64,000 nt of DNA from Bryopsis sp. KO-2023 (Eukaryota > Chlorophyta > Ulvophyceae > Bryopsidales > Bryopsidaceae), in the NCBI GenBank assembly GCA_030272585.1, contig BSYQ01000013.1:2170001-2234000 (forward strand), given 5' to 3'. Shown here piece by piece: positions 40,482 to 49,686 of this stretch. Numbering within the stretch: the first letter of the stretch is position 1; the number at the start of each line of letters is the position of its first letter. Under the pieces are notes generated by a model. That model ran no database searches and was not told the DNA's origin. It saw only the letters and a list, made by a program, of their open reading frames with translations. A program made the translations under genes and the position numbers.

Positions 40482-42536
40482 TTACCATCCTGGCAAACCC
40501 GTCTTGAAAACGCTCCAGCGCCAATAGCTCGCGCCTGGAGGTGTTTGCCCTCCGAATCTCCCGGGCAGGATCGTCGCCGCATTGGGATTCAGAACTGTGA
40601 TCAGAGTTGCCTCAGCCATCAGGTCTTGATGCCACCATCGGTCCAACCAACGTGGCACCAACAGCAGGCATGGGAGGGAGTGCTCCAGAAGGTGCTTCAC
40701 TACTTCTGGAACGTTCTCGATGGGAGGGAACACCCAGTTCCTCTCCGCCCTCCACAGGTCCAAGCTCTGATTCATGCAATTCGTCCCCTCCGTCCCTGGC
40801 TCGCGATCCAGACTGTTGAATCTCCCAAGCTGTCGTGTACCCAACGAGGCAAAGCGGTCAATCGTCAGATGAAACCGCTCCTGCAGCTTCTCGAAGATCT
40901 TCGGGTTCAACCTGTACTCTTGCTTCTCCGAAAGCCGCGACAGCGCATCGGGGTACACGTTCTGAGCGCTGGGAATCCACTCCACTTGGAAATCAATGTT
41001 CATGGCTTCCAATAGCCAATAGAGCCGCTTGTACTCCTGGAACAACGGACTTGAACGCGAACATTGACTCCGTAATATGGCAGCAATCACCTGACTGTCG
41101 GTGATGCACTTCAAACGCCGATCCCTGATCTTGTCTTTGAAGGCCTTGACTGCCAAACCCACTGCTTGCAACTCTCGTAGGTTTATATGCTCTTCCCCCG
41201 TCCAGAATCCTGCCGCCAAAGCCATCGGTGGGGCGTCCTCCGAAGCCTTCTCATGGATCTTCAGAGACGCTCCCCATCCCGTCAAGCTGGCATCCACCGC
41301 GAGGTCTCCCGAATGAGGTGGCCGCCATATGCACATCGTGGTCTTCTCGGGAGACAGCTGCTCCCAATACCGCAGTGCTGCGATGGCAGGCCGTGAAACC
41401 TGCACTCTGGTGCTCCAGTTCTTCTTGCCTTTGAGACAATCGTACAGGTGGCGCAGCCAGAACCTCGTTCCTTTGATTGCGGGGGCGCATGACTGAGCGA
41501 AACCCAGAAAAGAGGCCAGCTTCCTGGCCGGTATGCGGCGACCACTCCTGAGGATCTGCAGTCTCAGGGTAAGAGCATGTTTTCGAAGGCGCTCCAGCCT
41601 GTGTGGTGGGAGCACAAACAACGCTGCCTTGCTGTCAACGAGGAACCCCAAATGTTGCAGCTTCTGGCAGGGATCCCACACACACTTGGAGTCCTTCCAC
41701 GATATCCCCATCTGATCGAATATTCCTCTGATGATTCGACCAAAAATTCTCAACTCTGCAGCCGAGGAATGCATGCAGAGAAAATCATCCAAGTACCACG
41801 TCAATCTCACTCTCTTCTCGTTTCTATAACGCTTCCAGTACTCGTACAAAAAATCATCCGTTCCCTCTTTTTTCATTTCTTTTATCATCCCTGGGTTTCT
41901 CAAAAACCTGACCAAATTCTTAATCAAATCACAATAAATTTTAGGCGAACCCCTGAATCCAAACGGCAACACCTCGCATTGGAAACGTTCACCATCCACT
42001 TCGAATTGAAAGAATTTCTTATGATCTGGATGAATCCCGACGTGAAAAAAGGCGTCCTTCAAATCGAACTTAATCAAAAAATCGTTCTGGCGCAGCATAT
42101 GAGGCAACGAGCGCAAATCCTCGTAATGCACAGGGTAGGGCAACACCTGTGCATTTAAAGGCCTCAAGTCTATTATCAGACGCTGCCCAGTTCTATTCCC
42201 AAATTCATCCTTTTTGGGTACCAAAAATGATCGGCTGACATGAGCCGATTTATCAGGATTATCCACGATGCTGATCGCACCCTTCTCTAGATAATCCTTT
42301 CTGATTTCCCTCCATTCTTTTCTTTGAGTTTCAGACTTAAGAAAAGAACCACCGAACTGCTGGGTTCGTGGTGTACCGTCAAATCGCACTTTGACACCCC
42401 CTGATATGATTCGCAGTACCTCTTGCGATGTACCAATTCTCCGCCACTGACCCCCATTCCGTCGTACTTTCAACGCCGTCCACTGTGCCGACAGGTCCTC
42501 CAGTCCCTGTGTCGTCGAGTCCAGGTCATCTCCCAT
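40482..42536 (-). CDS. DIRS-1 reverse transcriptase/RNase H protein
   Basis: 684 residues in one open frame. RT motifs: SFLVPKKDEFG, RLIIDLRPLN (119-128), FDLKDAFFHV (157-166), LPFGFRGSP and the catalytic YLDD at 248-251. RNase H starts at about 411 (LAVDASLTGWGA) and ends near VYPDALSRL. The last ~120 residues (IDRFASLGTRQLGRFNS ... WVFPPIENVPEVV ... WLDRWW) match the domain that follows RNase H in DIRS and Ngaro elements, often described as methyltransferase-like. Start at the first Met after the A1 repeat and ~390 bp of leader. No Gag and no recombinase were recognised in the flanking 880 and 390 bp. Confidence 0.85.
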   Translation of the reverse strand: MGDDLDSTTQGLEDLSAQWTALKVRRNGGQWRRIGTSQEVLRIISGGVKVRFDGTPRTQQFGGSFLKSETQRKEWREIRKDYLEKGAISIVDNPDKSAHVSRSFLVPKKDEFGNRTGQRLIIDLRPLNAQVLPYPVHYEDLRSLPHMLRQNDFLIKFDLKDAFFHVGIHPDHKKFFQFEVDGERFQCEVLPFGFRGSPKIYCDLIKNLVRFLRNPGMIKEMKKEGTDDFLYEYWKRYRNEKRVRLTWYLDDFLCMHSSAAELRIFGRIIRGIFDQMGISWKDSKCVWDPCQKLQHLGFLVDSKAALFVLPPHRLERLRKHALTLRLQILRSGRRIPARKLASFLGFAQSCAPAIKGTRFWLRHLYDCLKGKKNWSTRVQVSRPAIAALRYWEQLSPEKTTMCIWRPPHSGDLAVDASLTGWGASLKIHEKASEDAPPMALAAGFWTGEEHINLRELQAVGLAVKAFKDKIRDRRLKCITDSQVIAAILRSQCSRSSPLFQEYKRLYWLLEAMNIDFQVEWIPSAQNVYPDALSRLSEKQEYRLNPKIFEKLQERFHLTIDRFASLGTRQLGRFNSLDREPGTEGTNCMNQSLDLWRAERNWVFPPIENVPEVVKHLLEHSLPCLLLVPRWLDRWWHQDLMAEATLITVLNPNAATILPGRFGGQTPPGASYWRWSVFKTGLPGW

Positions 42537-42929
42537 GGACCCTGTCGTCCTGTTTTCGTTCCTCTTTTCCTTGGTGAGCGCCCTCGTCTGCTTTTGATCC
42601 TGTATTGCCGTTTCTTCACAGCACGCGGATCAGGCAGTACAAACCCTAGCTTTTGGCCCCATCACTTGGCGCACCAGAGCAGGGTTATGGCGCAGCACAG
42701 CGCTGGGAGCGAACAGCAGGCACCGTGGACGTGGTTTTAGGCGGGACAGCAGCTGTGAATTGTCGATATGACCGTTCAAAAACGACCCCTTCCCGAATTC
42801 GCCGATGTAGTGCCCCAGGCTGCGACCAGGTGAGTGTTGTGCGTGTTGACGATCCTCTTCCAGAGAGTGTCGCTCCACACACTGAGATCTCCTTACAAGG
42901 AGCCAGCAAAAGGTTGCTGGGCTGCTCGA

Positions 42930-43212
42930 AGAGCAGAAAAGTGAATAGCAAAACAAATGGCCCGCGTATATCCTTGCTGTGCAGCACTACAGTCGTACAG
43001 CGGTGCTGTGCTGTGCATTGTAATGCTGCAATCAGAACCGCACAAACTAAATGTCTGACTGCCACCCTGGCAGCACCAGAACCACCGAATACGCACATCA
43101 AATCCTGACCACTCAAACGAGTACAGCTAAGCCAAGTACCTCCACAATCACGAAACTACCCGCCCTGTGCCCAACTGCCGCATAAACTTTTCAACTGACG
43201 TTGAAGACATTT
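42930..43212 (-). repeat. DIRS-1 split direct repeat A1
   Basis: 283 bp matching 39158-39440 (A2) at a constant offset of 3772; I saw no mismatch in the parts compared. At the 5' end of the element in its own orientation. Confidence 0.92.
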
Positions 43213-45138
43213 TTCGGTTCGCTGCATCAGCACACCACCAATCCCCGCTTGCGACGCATCTGTCGCCACCACCACCGGAAGTTCGTCGTCGAAGTGCTTC
43301 AGCACTGGCGTCGTTGTCATAGCCGTTTTTAGAGACTCGAAAGCCTGCCGCTCTAGCCGTCCCCAATTCCAACCATTGTGTTTTTTCGTCAGATTCGTCA
43401 AAGGGGCAGCGAGCACCGAAAAGTTCCTGACGAACCTTCGGTAAAACGAACACAGTCCTAAAAAACTGCGAACGTCGTGTACAGACTTCGGCGTCGGCCA
43501 TTCTTTTATCGACTTAACTTTTTCCGCCGTGGGGTAAGTTCCATCCCGTTCCAGCCACGTTCCCAGAAATTCGACGCCGCTCTTTCCGAACTCACATTTA
43601 CTGCACTTCGCATACAGTCCTTGCTCCTCCAGCTTCTCCAGCACGAGACGCACGTGGTCGGCGTGCGAGTCGGCATCTTTACTGTAAACCAGCACATCGT
43701 CCAGGAACACGAGAACGAAATTGTCGAGGTAGGGGCGGAGGGTGTCGTTCATCAGCCGCATGAAATAGGCCGGTGCGTCTGCGAACCCGAAAGGCATCAC
43801 TAGCCATTCAAAGTGGCCGTAGCGCGTTCGGAACGCCGACCTGTGGATATGTTCATTTTTGATGCGGACCTGCCAGTAACCGCTCCTCAAGTCGATTTTT
43901 GTAAACCACTTCGCTCCTTCCACCTGGTCGACCATTTCGTCCATTCTCGGCAGCGAGTACTTCGAGCGGAGGGTCTGCTTGTTGAGCATTCTGTAGTCAA
44001 TACAGAATCTGAGCGTTCCGTCTGCTTTTGGCGCGAACAGGACGGGAGCTCCGTATGGGCTGTGTGAAGGCCTGATCATTCCGTGGTTGAGAAGGTAGTC
44101 GAGTTGCTTTCGCAGTTCCTTGAGTTCAGCCGGGCTTAACCGGTAGATCGGTCTTGAGACCGGTTGCGCCCCTTCCTGTTCGTTTATCTCAAAGTCGAAT
44201 TTTCTGTGGGGTGGAAGCTTCGTCGGTAAATCCTCCGGAAACCGATCTGCATGACGACGAAGCACTGCCTTGAGTTTTTCCAGTTCCTTGGGCAGTTTTT
44301 CGATCATGTGTTCCAGTTTAGAATCCACTTTCACACTTCCATGTTTGGGCACCTCCATTGGTTTCTCCTTTATTCGATTTGCCTTAGCTTGGTTAGGAGT
44401 CTCAACGTTCGTGACAGAATCGGCTTGAGTTCCACTTGGTCCATCAATTCTGTCCCCCAGTTTATTCGTTGATCTAGTGTGGTCTGTGTTCGATTCCTTC
44501 CTTTGGTTCACTTTCTCAGTCCTTCCCGATTTCCCGATTTCTGTGTTCAGTTCCGTTTCCAGTTCTGTAGCTTCCTTTTTGTGAGTTGCAGTTCCTTTCG
44601 ACTTGTCTTGTCTTTCAGCAATCGACTTCTCATTCAGCAGTTCAGCCATTCTCAATTCTCCTCCAGTTCTTATGCCTCCACATTCCTCCGAATTTCTCCA
44701 CTCCATGAAATCCTCCGAATCATCATTATCTCCGACATCATGAATCCACAGCGAGAACACCTCATCGCGACCTCTGCGCATGATCTTCGACATTTGTTTC
44801 GCCGAAATCAGATTCAAATTCCGCGCACTGTGGCCACCTCCAGCATCATCGCCGTAGTACCCCTGTAACTCCAAATCCCTTTTTCCAGGACGACAGATTT
44901 TTAGCTTGTGTGATACCCAGTCGATCTTAGGGTTCACATCTGATAACCAACTCTTTCCAAAAATGACATCATGTACCAGTTCAGCCAAAACCAAAAATTT
45001 TCTTCGCACTCTGTATGGTCCAAAACGAATTGTCGTCGTGCATGATCCAACGACATTCGCGACTGAATCATCGGCCAATGTCACAGGTCGATGCTTTTCG
45101 AATGCATCGATGTTTAATCCCAACCGTTTTACCAACCG
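43210..45138 (-). pseudogene. pol: Gypsy-D Pol: protease end, RT, start of RNase H
   Basis: On the minus strand: the end of the protease (DVIFGKSWLSDVNPKIDW), a Lys/Glu-rich connector, and RT with LYRLSP-type entry (PIYRLSPAELKELRKQ), FCIDYRMLNKQT, the palm boxes [13 protein letters not shown] and LVFLDDVLVYSKD, FLGLCSFYRRFVRNF and the first RNase H strand (VVATDASQAGIGGVL). DIRS-1 enters directly after this strand. Frame open throughout. Confidence 0.88.
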
Positions 45139-45680
45139 GTGCATTTTCTTTTTGCTTGTCCGCTTTATGTGCGGTTGCGTGTGAACTCGGTCGTGGAAGA
45201 GAGTCGTGGCTCTCTATTTCGTTTGTTTAATTGTCCGGGGCAGGTTCGTGTGGCTGTTTATATTCGCCGGGCGCTCGCCTTGCGTAGGGAGTGGTTGGAC
45301 GCTCGTTCGTAGTGGGCTTGTAGCGACTGGTGGTGTTTGTTTTTCGTTGTTCTGGATGTTTCGTTTGATGGGGAAGTTGGTGTTCTTCGTTGTTTGCTTT
45401 GTTTGTTGGGCGCTCGCTCCGGGTTTCTGAGTTGGAAGCGACCGATTCTTGTGTTTGGTTTTATGTTTTGACGTTTGGGCTCTTTCTTGAGTTTCGATTG
45501 GGGATTTCTGGTTTCAGAGACGTTGGAACTTTTTTGTTTTAGGAGATTTTGTTCATTTAGGAGTTGATTACATTCAGAGGCTTTTGCCTTGCTTCGAACG
45601 TTGGGACACGATTCACTCATGTATGTCGTTGCAACAGGGCGGTTTGCCCTACGCAACTTGTAATCCTTGTATCCTTGTAT
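45139..45680 (+). mobile_element. LINE-A insertion in Gypsy-D protease
   Basis: 542 bp: last ~55 codons of ORF2 (from the zinc motif His), 3' UTR, hairpin (45630-45659) and a CCTTGTAT-type tail. CCAACCG occurs at 45132-45138 and 45681-45687, a TSD of at least 7 bp. Confidence 0.9.
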
Positions 45681-46482
45681 CCAACCGTTCTGATATGAAT
45701 TCCGTCGACGCTCCGCTATCGACCAGAACTCGTACTGCTGCATGGCCCAGCGAGCCGTGTAATTTCAGCAGGGATGTCTTGGATCCCACTCCGGTCACCC
45801 TTAGATCCACCGCTGTCGGCTCCTTTCCGTCACACGATGCTCCTGCGCTCTGCGATGCTTCATCCTCGCCATCGCTTCCCTTGAAATCCTTCCCTGGATC
45901 TCTCGAAATCCCTTCCGATTCCGACTGATGATCACCAGCCTGATGCACGCCAACTGGCTCCTGAGGCATCGTGGCGCATGGACTCGCCTTCGCCTTGGTC
46001 TGCCCCTCAGGTCGATCATCGAGCGCACCCGCATTCGTGGTCGCCGCATCGTCCTCTGCATGCTCGACATGCATTTTCCCTGACCTGACGCCTGTGACGT
46101 CCGTCACACCATTGTCACTCTCCGTTCCAGAGCTCGCGCTTTTGTTTTCTGACAGTTCCGACTGGTGTAACTTCCTCGCCTGGCGTCTACCAGTCCTACG
46201 AGAAGCTCGTCCCACCGTCGTTTGTTGATCTCTGCGTTTCACACTTTTCGCAGCATCTGTCAGACGTCGCGACTCTTTCACGATCTCGCTCAACTGTTCC
46301 AGCAACGTTTTCTGTCCTTTAAGGAGTTCGTTCATGTTCTTTTCAACCGTCCCAACACGGTGTTTCAAACCTCTGCACCGACCATCGCCGTTCGACGATT
46401 TCTGGCGGTCGTTGCGTCTGTTTCGATCGAACTTCTCTTCCTCGTATCGTTTCACTTTATGTCCGAGGTTTCTGTTAGCCAT
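45681..46482 (-). pseudogene. Gypsy-D N-terminal region and protease
   Basis: The start MANRNLGHKVKRYEEEK lies 82 bp after the primer binding site, so it is probably the first codon of the element. A basic N-terminus and a short coiled coil (TVEKNMNELLKGQKTLLEQL) are followed by an acidic linker and an aspartic protease (VLVDSGASTEFISERL), all in one frame. No capsid-type domain and no CCHC knuckle are visible between start and protease, only about 240 residues in all. Either a very divergent Gag is hidden here or the element lacks one. Confidence 0.75.
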
Positions 46483-46564
46483 GGTCCCAGTTTGGAAAGT
46501 TGAGCGTGACGTCTCTCTGTGATTCCTCGTTCCTTATCCGATCGTTCCTCGTTGAGAGGTTAAA

Positions 46565-46576
46565 GCTCCGAAACCA
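46565..46576 (-). other. Gypsy-D primer binding site
   Basis: TGGTTTCGGAGC on the minus strand, one base after the LTR end. It is complementary to a tRNA 3' end GCTCCGAAACCA and identical to the site in both Gypsy-C copies. It resembles the initiator-Met type used by many gypsy elements; the tRNA identity is inferred. Confidence 0.75.
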
Positions 46577-46577
46577 T

Positions 46578-46789
46578 TGTAGAGGGTCACGTTGTTGATG
46601 AGAGGGAGTGGTCGTGAGAGAGAGAGATGGTCGAGGTCACAAGCTCTATCGAGCGTCAATGTCTTACAGAGGTCAAAATATGGTCCTCGATACAATCCCA
46701 ATAGTGCCCTTTATCCTAACTCTATGTCGGACACCGAGAAAGTCAATCACGTGGCTCTAACTAGCCCGATAATCAGTAACCCGACTACA
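46578..46789 (-). repeat. Gypsy-D 5' LTR
   Basis: 212 bp starting TGTAGTCGGG and ending CCCTCTACA on the minus strand, so TGTAG/CTACA form short inverted ends. It is placed between DIRS-2 sequence and the primer binding site. Its partner 3' LTR is not in the window. The five bases that follow outward, GCAGC, may be one TSD copy. Confidence 0.8.
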
Positions 46790-47043
46790 GCAGCCCATTG
46801 ACCATCGACGTGATCATCAGCAAGTTGTGCCCAAAAGAGCCACATCAGGCTCGAAATCGAATAAAATGTGGTGGTGGCGCTGTTGGACGGGATAGTGCCA
46901 CTGGACTTGATAGTGTCAGCGGAAACCAACACCGCCCCTCCATTCCTGATCGTCGGAATGCTCCAAAGTCTTCCCCACGACACGGAACCAAAAAATTGCG
47001 CCTCTTTCTTCGCGTTAAGAGGACTTTGCCGCACTGTTGGAAC

Positions 47044-47508
47044 CAGAGATAGGACTTGGGCCAAATTTTTGGTCCGACTCCGGTCCGGTCCGGTTACGGT
47101 CGGGTTACGGTCACCGTACTACGGCCGTAACTCCGTACCGTAACCGGAGTAATATGTTGTTTTTACGGTACGGAACAGGTACGGTATAACTACGGTAGGC
47201 CCTAAATCACCGTGAAGTAGCGTGGTTCAGTGCTAAAGCGTTAGGCTGCAGTCAGTAGGGTCGCGGGTTCGAATCCCCCTGGGTTCCTTTGGAATCGCGG
47301 GACCCTGCGGGGGTCACTTTCTACGGTTTACGGTTGTTACGGCCGTTACGGTCGTTACGGTCCGGTACGGAGCGGTACGGAGTGGTACGGTGCTACGGTT
47401 ACGGCCGTAAAAGTACGATTTTCTGACGAAAATTGTACTCCGGTTACGGTCCGGTTACGGTGGTTACGGTCCGGTTACGGTGACCGTAACCGTAAAGTCC
47501 TATCTCTG
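47044..47508. mobile_element. hAT-like MITE with tRNA-like core, copy 1
   Basis: 465 bp with perfect 14-bp terminal inverted repeats CAGAGATAGGACTT, flanked by the 8-bp TSD GTTGGAAC (47036-47043 and 47509-47516). CAG termini and 8-bp duplications are typical of the hAT superfamily. It codes no protein. TACGG occurs 21 times on the plus strand, clustered on both sides of a central tRNA-like region. It matches 49687-50151 with one difference noticed, so the family has moved recently. Confidence 0.9.
47213..47287 (+). other. tRNA-Cys-like sequence inside MITE, copy 1
   Basis: A-box-like GTGGTTCAGTGC, a CT-GCA-GT anticodon loop (GCA at 47248-47250) and a perfect B box GGTTCGAATCC. The T arm nearly pairs, but the anticodon and acceptor stems do not, so it is a tRNA-derived sequence resembling tRNA-Cys(GCA) and probably not a working tRNA gene. 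The internal pol III promoter boxes may still function. Confidence 0.65.
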
Positions 47509-47607
47509 GTTGGAACGAAATCGCCGTTTGTTTCCTCGTGCCCAAACGTGCAAAACTGTTCCATTGTTTCCAATCATTGCGAAATCAAAGTCATCGTTCG
47601 CTCCAGG

Positions 47608-48279
47608 TGATAGAGACGTGATAGAGTACGAGAGGTATTGTCCGTTTTGTTTGGACGCTGGGGTTTCGACGCCTGAAAACGAGGTGCATTTTCTTTTTGC
47701 TTGGCCCTTCGCAACATGTAATTTCTGTTTCTGTTTCTGTTTTGCTTGTCCGCTTTATGTGCGGTTGCGTGTGAACTCGGTCGTGGAAGAGAGTCGTGGC
47801 TCTCTGTTTCGTTTGTTTAATTGTCCGGGGCAGGTTCGTGTGGCTGTTTATATTCGCCGGGCGCTCGCCTTGCGTAGGGAGTGGTTGGACGCTCGTTCGT
47901 TGTGAGCTTGTAGCGACTGGTGGTGTTTGTTTTTCGTTGTTCTGGATGTTTCGTTTGATGGGGAAGTTGATGTTCTTTGTTGTTTGCTCTGTTTGTTGGG
48001 CGCTCGCTCTGGTTTTCTGAGTTGGAAGCGACCGATTCTTGTGTTTGGTTTTATGTTTTGACGTTTGGGCTCTTTCTTGAGTTTCGATTGGGGATCTCTG
48101 GTTTCTGAGACGTTGGAGATCTTTTTTGTTTTAGGAGATTTTGTTCATTTAGGAGTTGATTACATTCAGAGGCTTTTGCCTTGCTTCGAACGTTGGGACA
48201 CGCTTCACTCATGTATGTCGTTGCAACAGGGCGGTTTGCCCTACGCAACTTGTAATTCTGTTTCTGTTTCTGTTTCTGT
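47608..48279 (+). mobile_element. LINE-A insertion in DIRS-2, diverged copy
   Basis: LINE-A from the DRDV/ERYCPFC region to the 3' UTR, hairpin (48221-48250) and (TTTCTG)n tail. It has more private differences than the other copies, including at the end of ORF2 where the usual TAG is not kept. TTCGCTCCAG flanks it (47597-47606 and 48280-48289). A 37-bp LINE-B insertion lies inside. Confidence 0.88.
47703..47739 (+). mobile_element. 37-bp LINE-B micro-insertion
   Basis: Only GGCCCTTCGCAACATGTAAT-type end sequence (about 18-20 nt of LINE-B) and a (TTTCTG)n tail are present, flanked by TTTTGCTT (47695-47702 and 47740-47747). The host LINE-A sequence is uninterrupted at 13997-14020. It is the shortest retrotransposition event in the window. 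Confidence 0.85.
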
Positions 48280-48565
48280 TTCGCTCCAGGCCGATGTCGA
48301 TGATTCTGTGGCTCCAAAACCCAAAAAACCAACAGGTTACCATCCTGGTAAACCAGTCCCCGTCTTGAAAACGCTCCAGCGCAAATAGCTCGCGCCTGGA
48401 GGGGTTTGCCCTCCGAATCTTCCGGGCAGAATCGTCGCCGCGTTGGGATTCAGAACCGTGATCAGAGTCGCCTCAGCCAGCAGGTCTTGGTGCCACCAGC
48501 GGTCCAACCAACGCGGCACCAACAGCAGGCACGGGAGGGAGTGCTCCAGAAGATGCTTCACTACT

Positions 48566-48986
48566 TGTTAGTCTTTTAGCGCTATACGAGGTAGTTTGGG
48601 ATAGAGCCGAGGGTGGCTGACGCATGTGGGTTCACGAGTAAGACAGATTAGACCCAGAGTTTGGGGCATGCGTCAGCGTACTACACTTAGGGGTACTTAA
48701 GAGGCCCACTCGTTGTTTTGACACTCATAGTTACTTTGTAAGAACTCGGGATTCGTGGGATTGGTGTGTTCCCGCTTGTGTGTGTGTTTGTGTGTGTGTG
48801 TGTTAAGTGTTTGCCTGACGCAATCACTTCCCAACCTAAGTGCTCTAGTAGCGTTCACAACCGCGCTAGCTAGAGAGTTGTCTAAACCAACAAACCCCAC
48901 AAGTATACTTGCGTTAGCCAGCAAGTTATCACGAATTCAACCAACACAGCCGACCACTATTGCGTCACCCACAAGCTTCACTATCA
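48566..48986 (+). repeat. Gypsy-C 5' LTR (plus-strand copy)
   Basis: 421 bp, TGTTAGTC at the start and CACTATCA at the end, with a TG microsatellite inside. It differs at several places from the LTRs of the nested minus-strand copy (for example GGGTTCACGAG against GGGTTCGCGAG), so it is the older of the two insertions. Confidence 0.92.
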
Positions 48987-48988
48987 AT

Positions 48989-49000
48989 TGGTTTCGGAGC
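48989..49000 (+). other. Gypsy-C primer binding site
   Basis: TGGTTTCGGAGC, two bases after the LTR, the same 12 bases as in the minus-strand copy and in Gypsy-D. Points to one shared primer tRNA ending GCTCCGAAACCA. Confidence 0.78.
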
Positions 49001-49686
49001 AGGGCAAGAACTTTAAGTTCTTGAGATCGAAACTTGTGAACGTGGCGCAACAAACGTTTTTGTTTGTTTGTTTGGTAGAGAGAAACTCCAACCGTGGTTG
49101 TTGAGTACTCCCAAATAGTGGCTGAGAGACCATGGCTGACCGTGAACACGCATTGGCAGTGCGCGAGCCTCAAGTTGAAGAGCCAGGGATTGAACCTGAG
49201 TTCGATGAGGAATTGCCTGACGCACCCAATGTGGTGTACCAACAAATAAACGTCCAGAACATCCACAATGTCCAGCAAGCAGCTGTCGACATAGACATGG
49301 GAGCTGATGCGGAAGCCTTAAGAGAGGATGTGGATGCGGTCCATGACCGTGTGGACGATTTAGCCCACGGGCTAAGGGGTCACCTGCAGCAAGTTGACCA
49401 GACACTGGGGCAGAGGCTAGCCCATACTGAGGCCTCTGTGTCGAACCAACTGGCTGGCGCATCAGAGGTGATCGGGCAGGCGCTGGAAACACAGCACCAG
49501 CATGCGCAACAGGTTGAGGCCACACAGCATGCGGTGGTGTCGCAACAGGAGAAGCTGGATTCAGTAGCGGCTCAACATAGTCGATACGAGCAGAGGCTAT
49601 TACGCCAAGATATCGATCATAGAAAAGAAAGAGCCGAGATCAGAGCTTCTGTGGATGCAATAACGAGGAGAATGGATGCCGCAGAC

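Larger units (their letters stand above)
38885..43209 (-). mobile_element. DIRS-1: PAT/Ngaro-like element with split direct repeats
   Basis: Inserted in Gypsy-D RNase H. In its own (minus) orientation the order is A1 (43212-42930), RT/RNase H gene, B1 (39579-39438), A2 (39440-39158), B2 (39023-38882): the A1-ORF-B1-A2-B2 pattern of PAT-like DIRS elements. The triplet TTT is present at the left edge (38882-38884), at the B1/A2 joint (39438-39440) and at the right edge (43210-43212), with one TTT in the undisturbed Gypsy-D context. No longer TSD exists, as expected for integration by a tyrosine recombinase. I could not recognise the recombinase gene itself. The A and B repeat pairs are nearly identical, so the copy is young. 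Confidence 0.82.
34142..46789 (-). mobile_element. Gypsy-D (chromoviral Ty3/gypsy), broken by insertions
   Basis: Minus-strand LTR retrotransposon fossil. From its 5' end: LTR (46578-46789), primer binding site, N-terminal region and protease (46482-45681), protease end, RT and start of RNase H (45138-43210), RNase H end, a long linker and integrase zinc domain (38884-37361), integrase core and chromodomain (35076-34142). It is cut inside the chromodomain; the 3' LTR is missing. Three main insertions split it: LINE-A at 45139, DIRS-1 at 38885 and a LINE-B pair at 35077. It was itself inserted into DIRS-2. Frames are open between insertions. Confidence 0.88.
46790..48565 (-). mobile_element. 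DIRS-2 fragment
   Basis: Matches the 3' region of DIRS-1 (40092-40680) including the last RT residues (HLLEHSLPCLLLVPRWLD), with scattered differences and so from an older copy. It is split by the hAT-like MITE (47044-47508) and by LINE-A (47608-48279). One edge is the Gypsy-D LTR, the other the Gypsy-C LTR at 48566. Only the part between those two later insertions is in view. Confidence 0.85.

Noticed and set aside
47213-47287. Functional tRNA-Cys gene
   Set aside because: The anticodon and acceptor stems do not pair and both copies lie inside a MITE; kept only as tRNA-like sequence.
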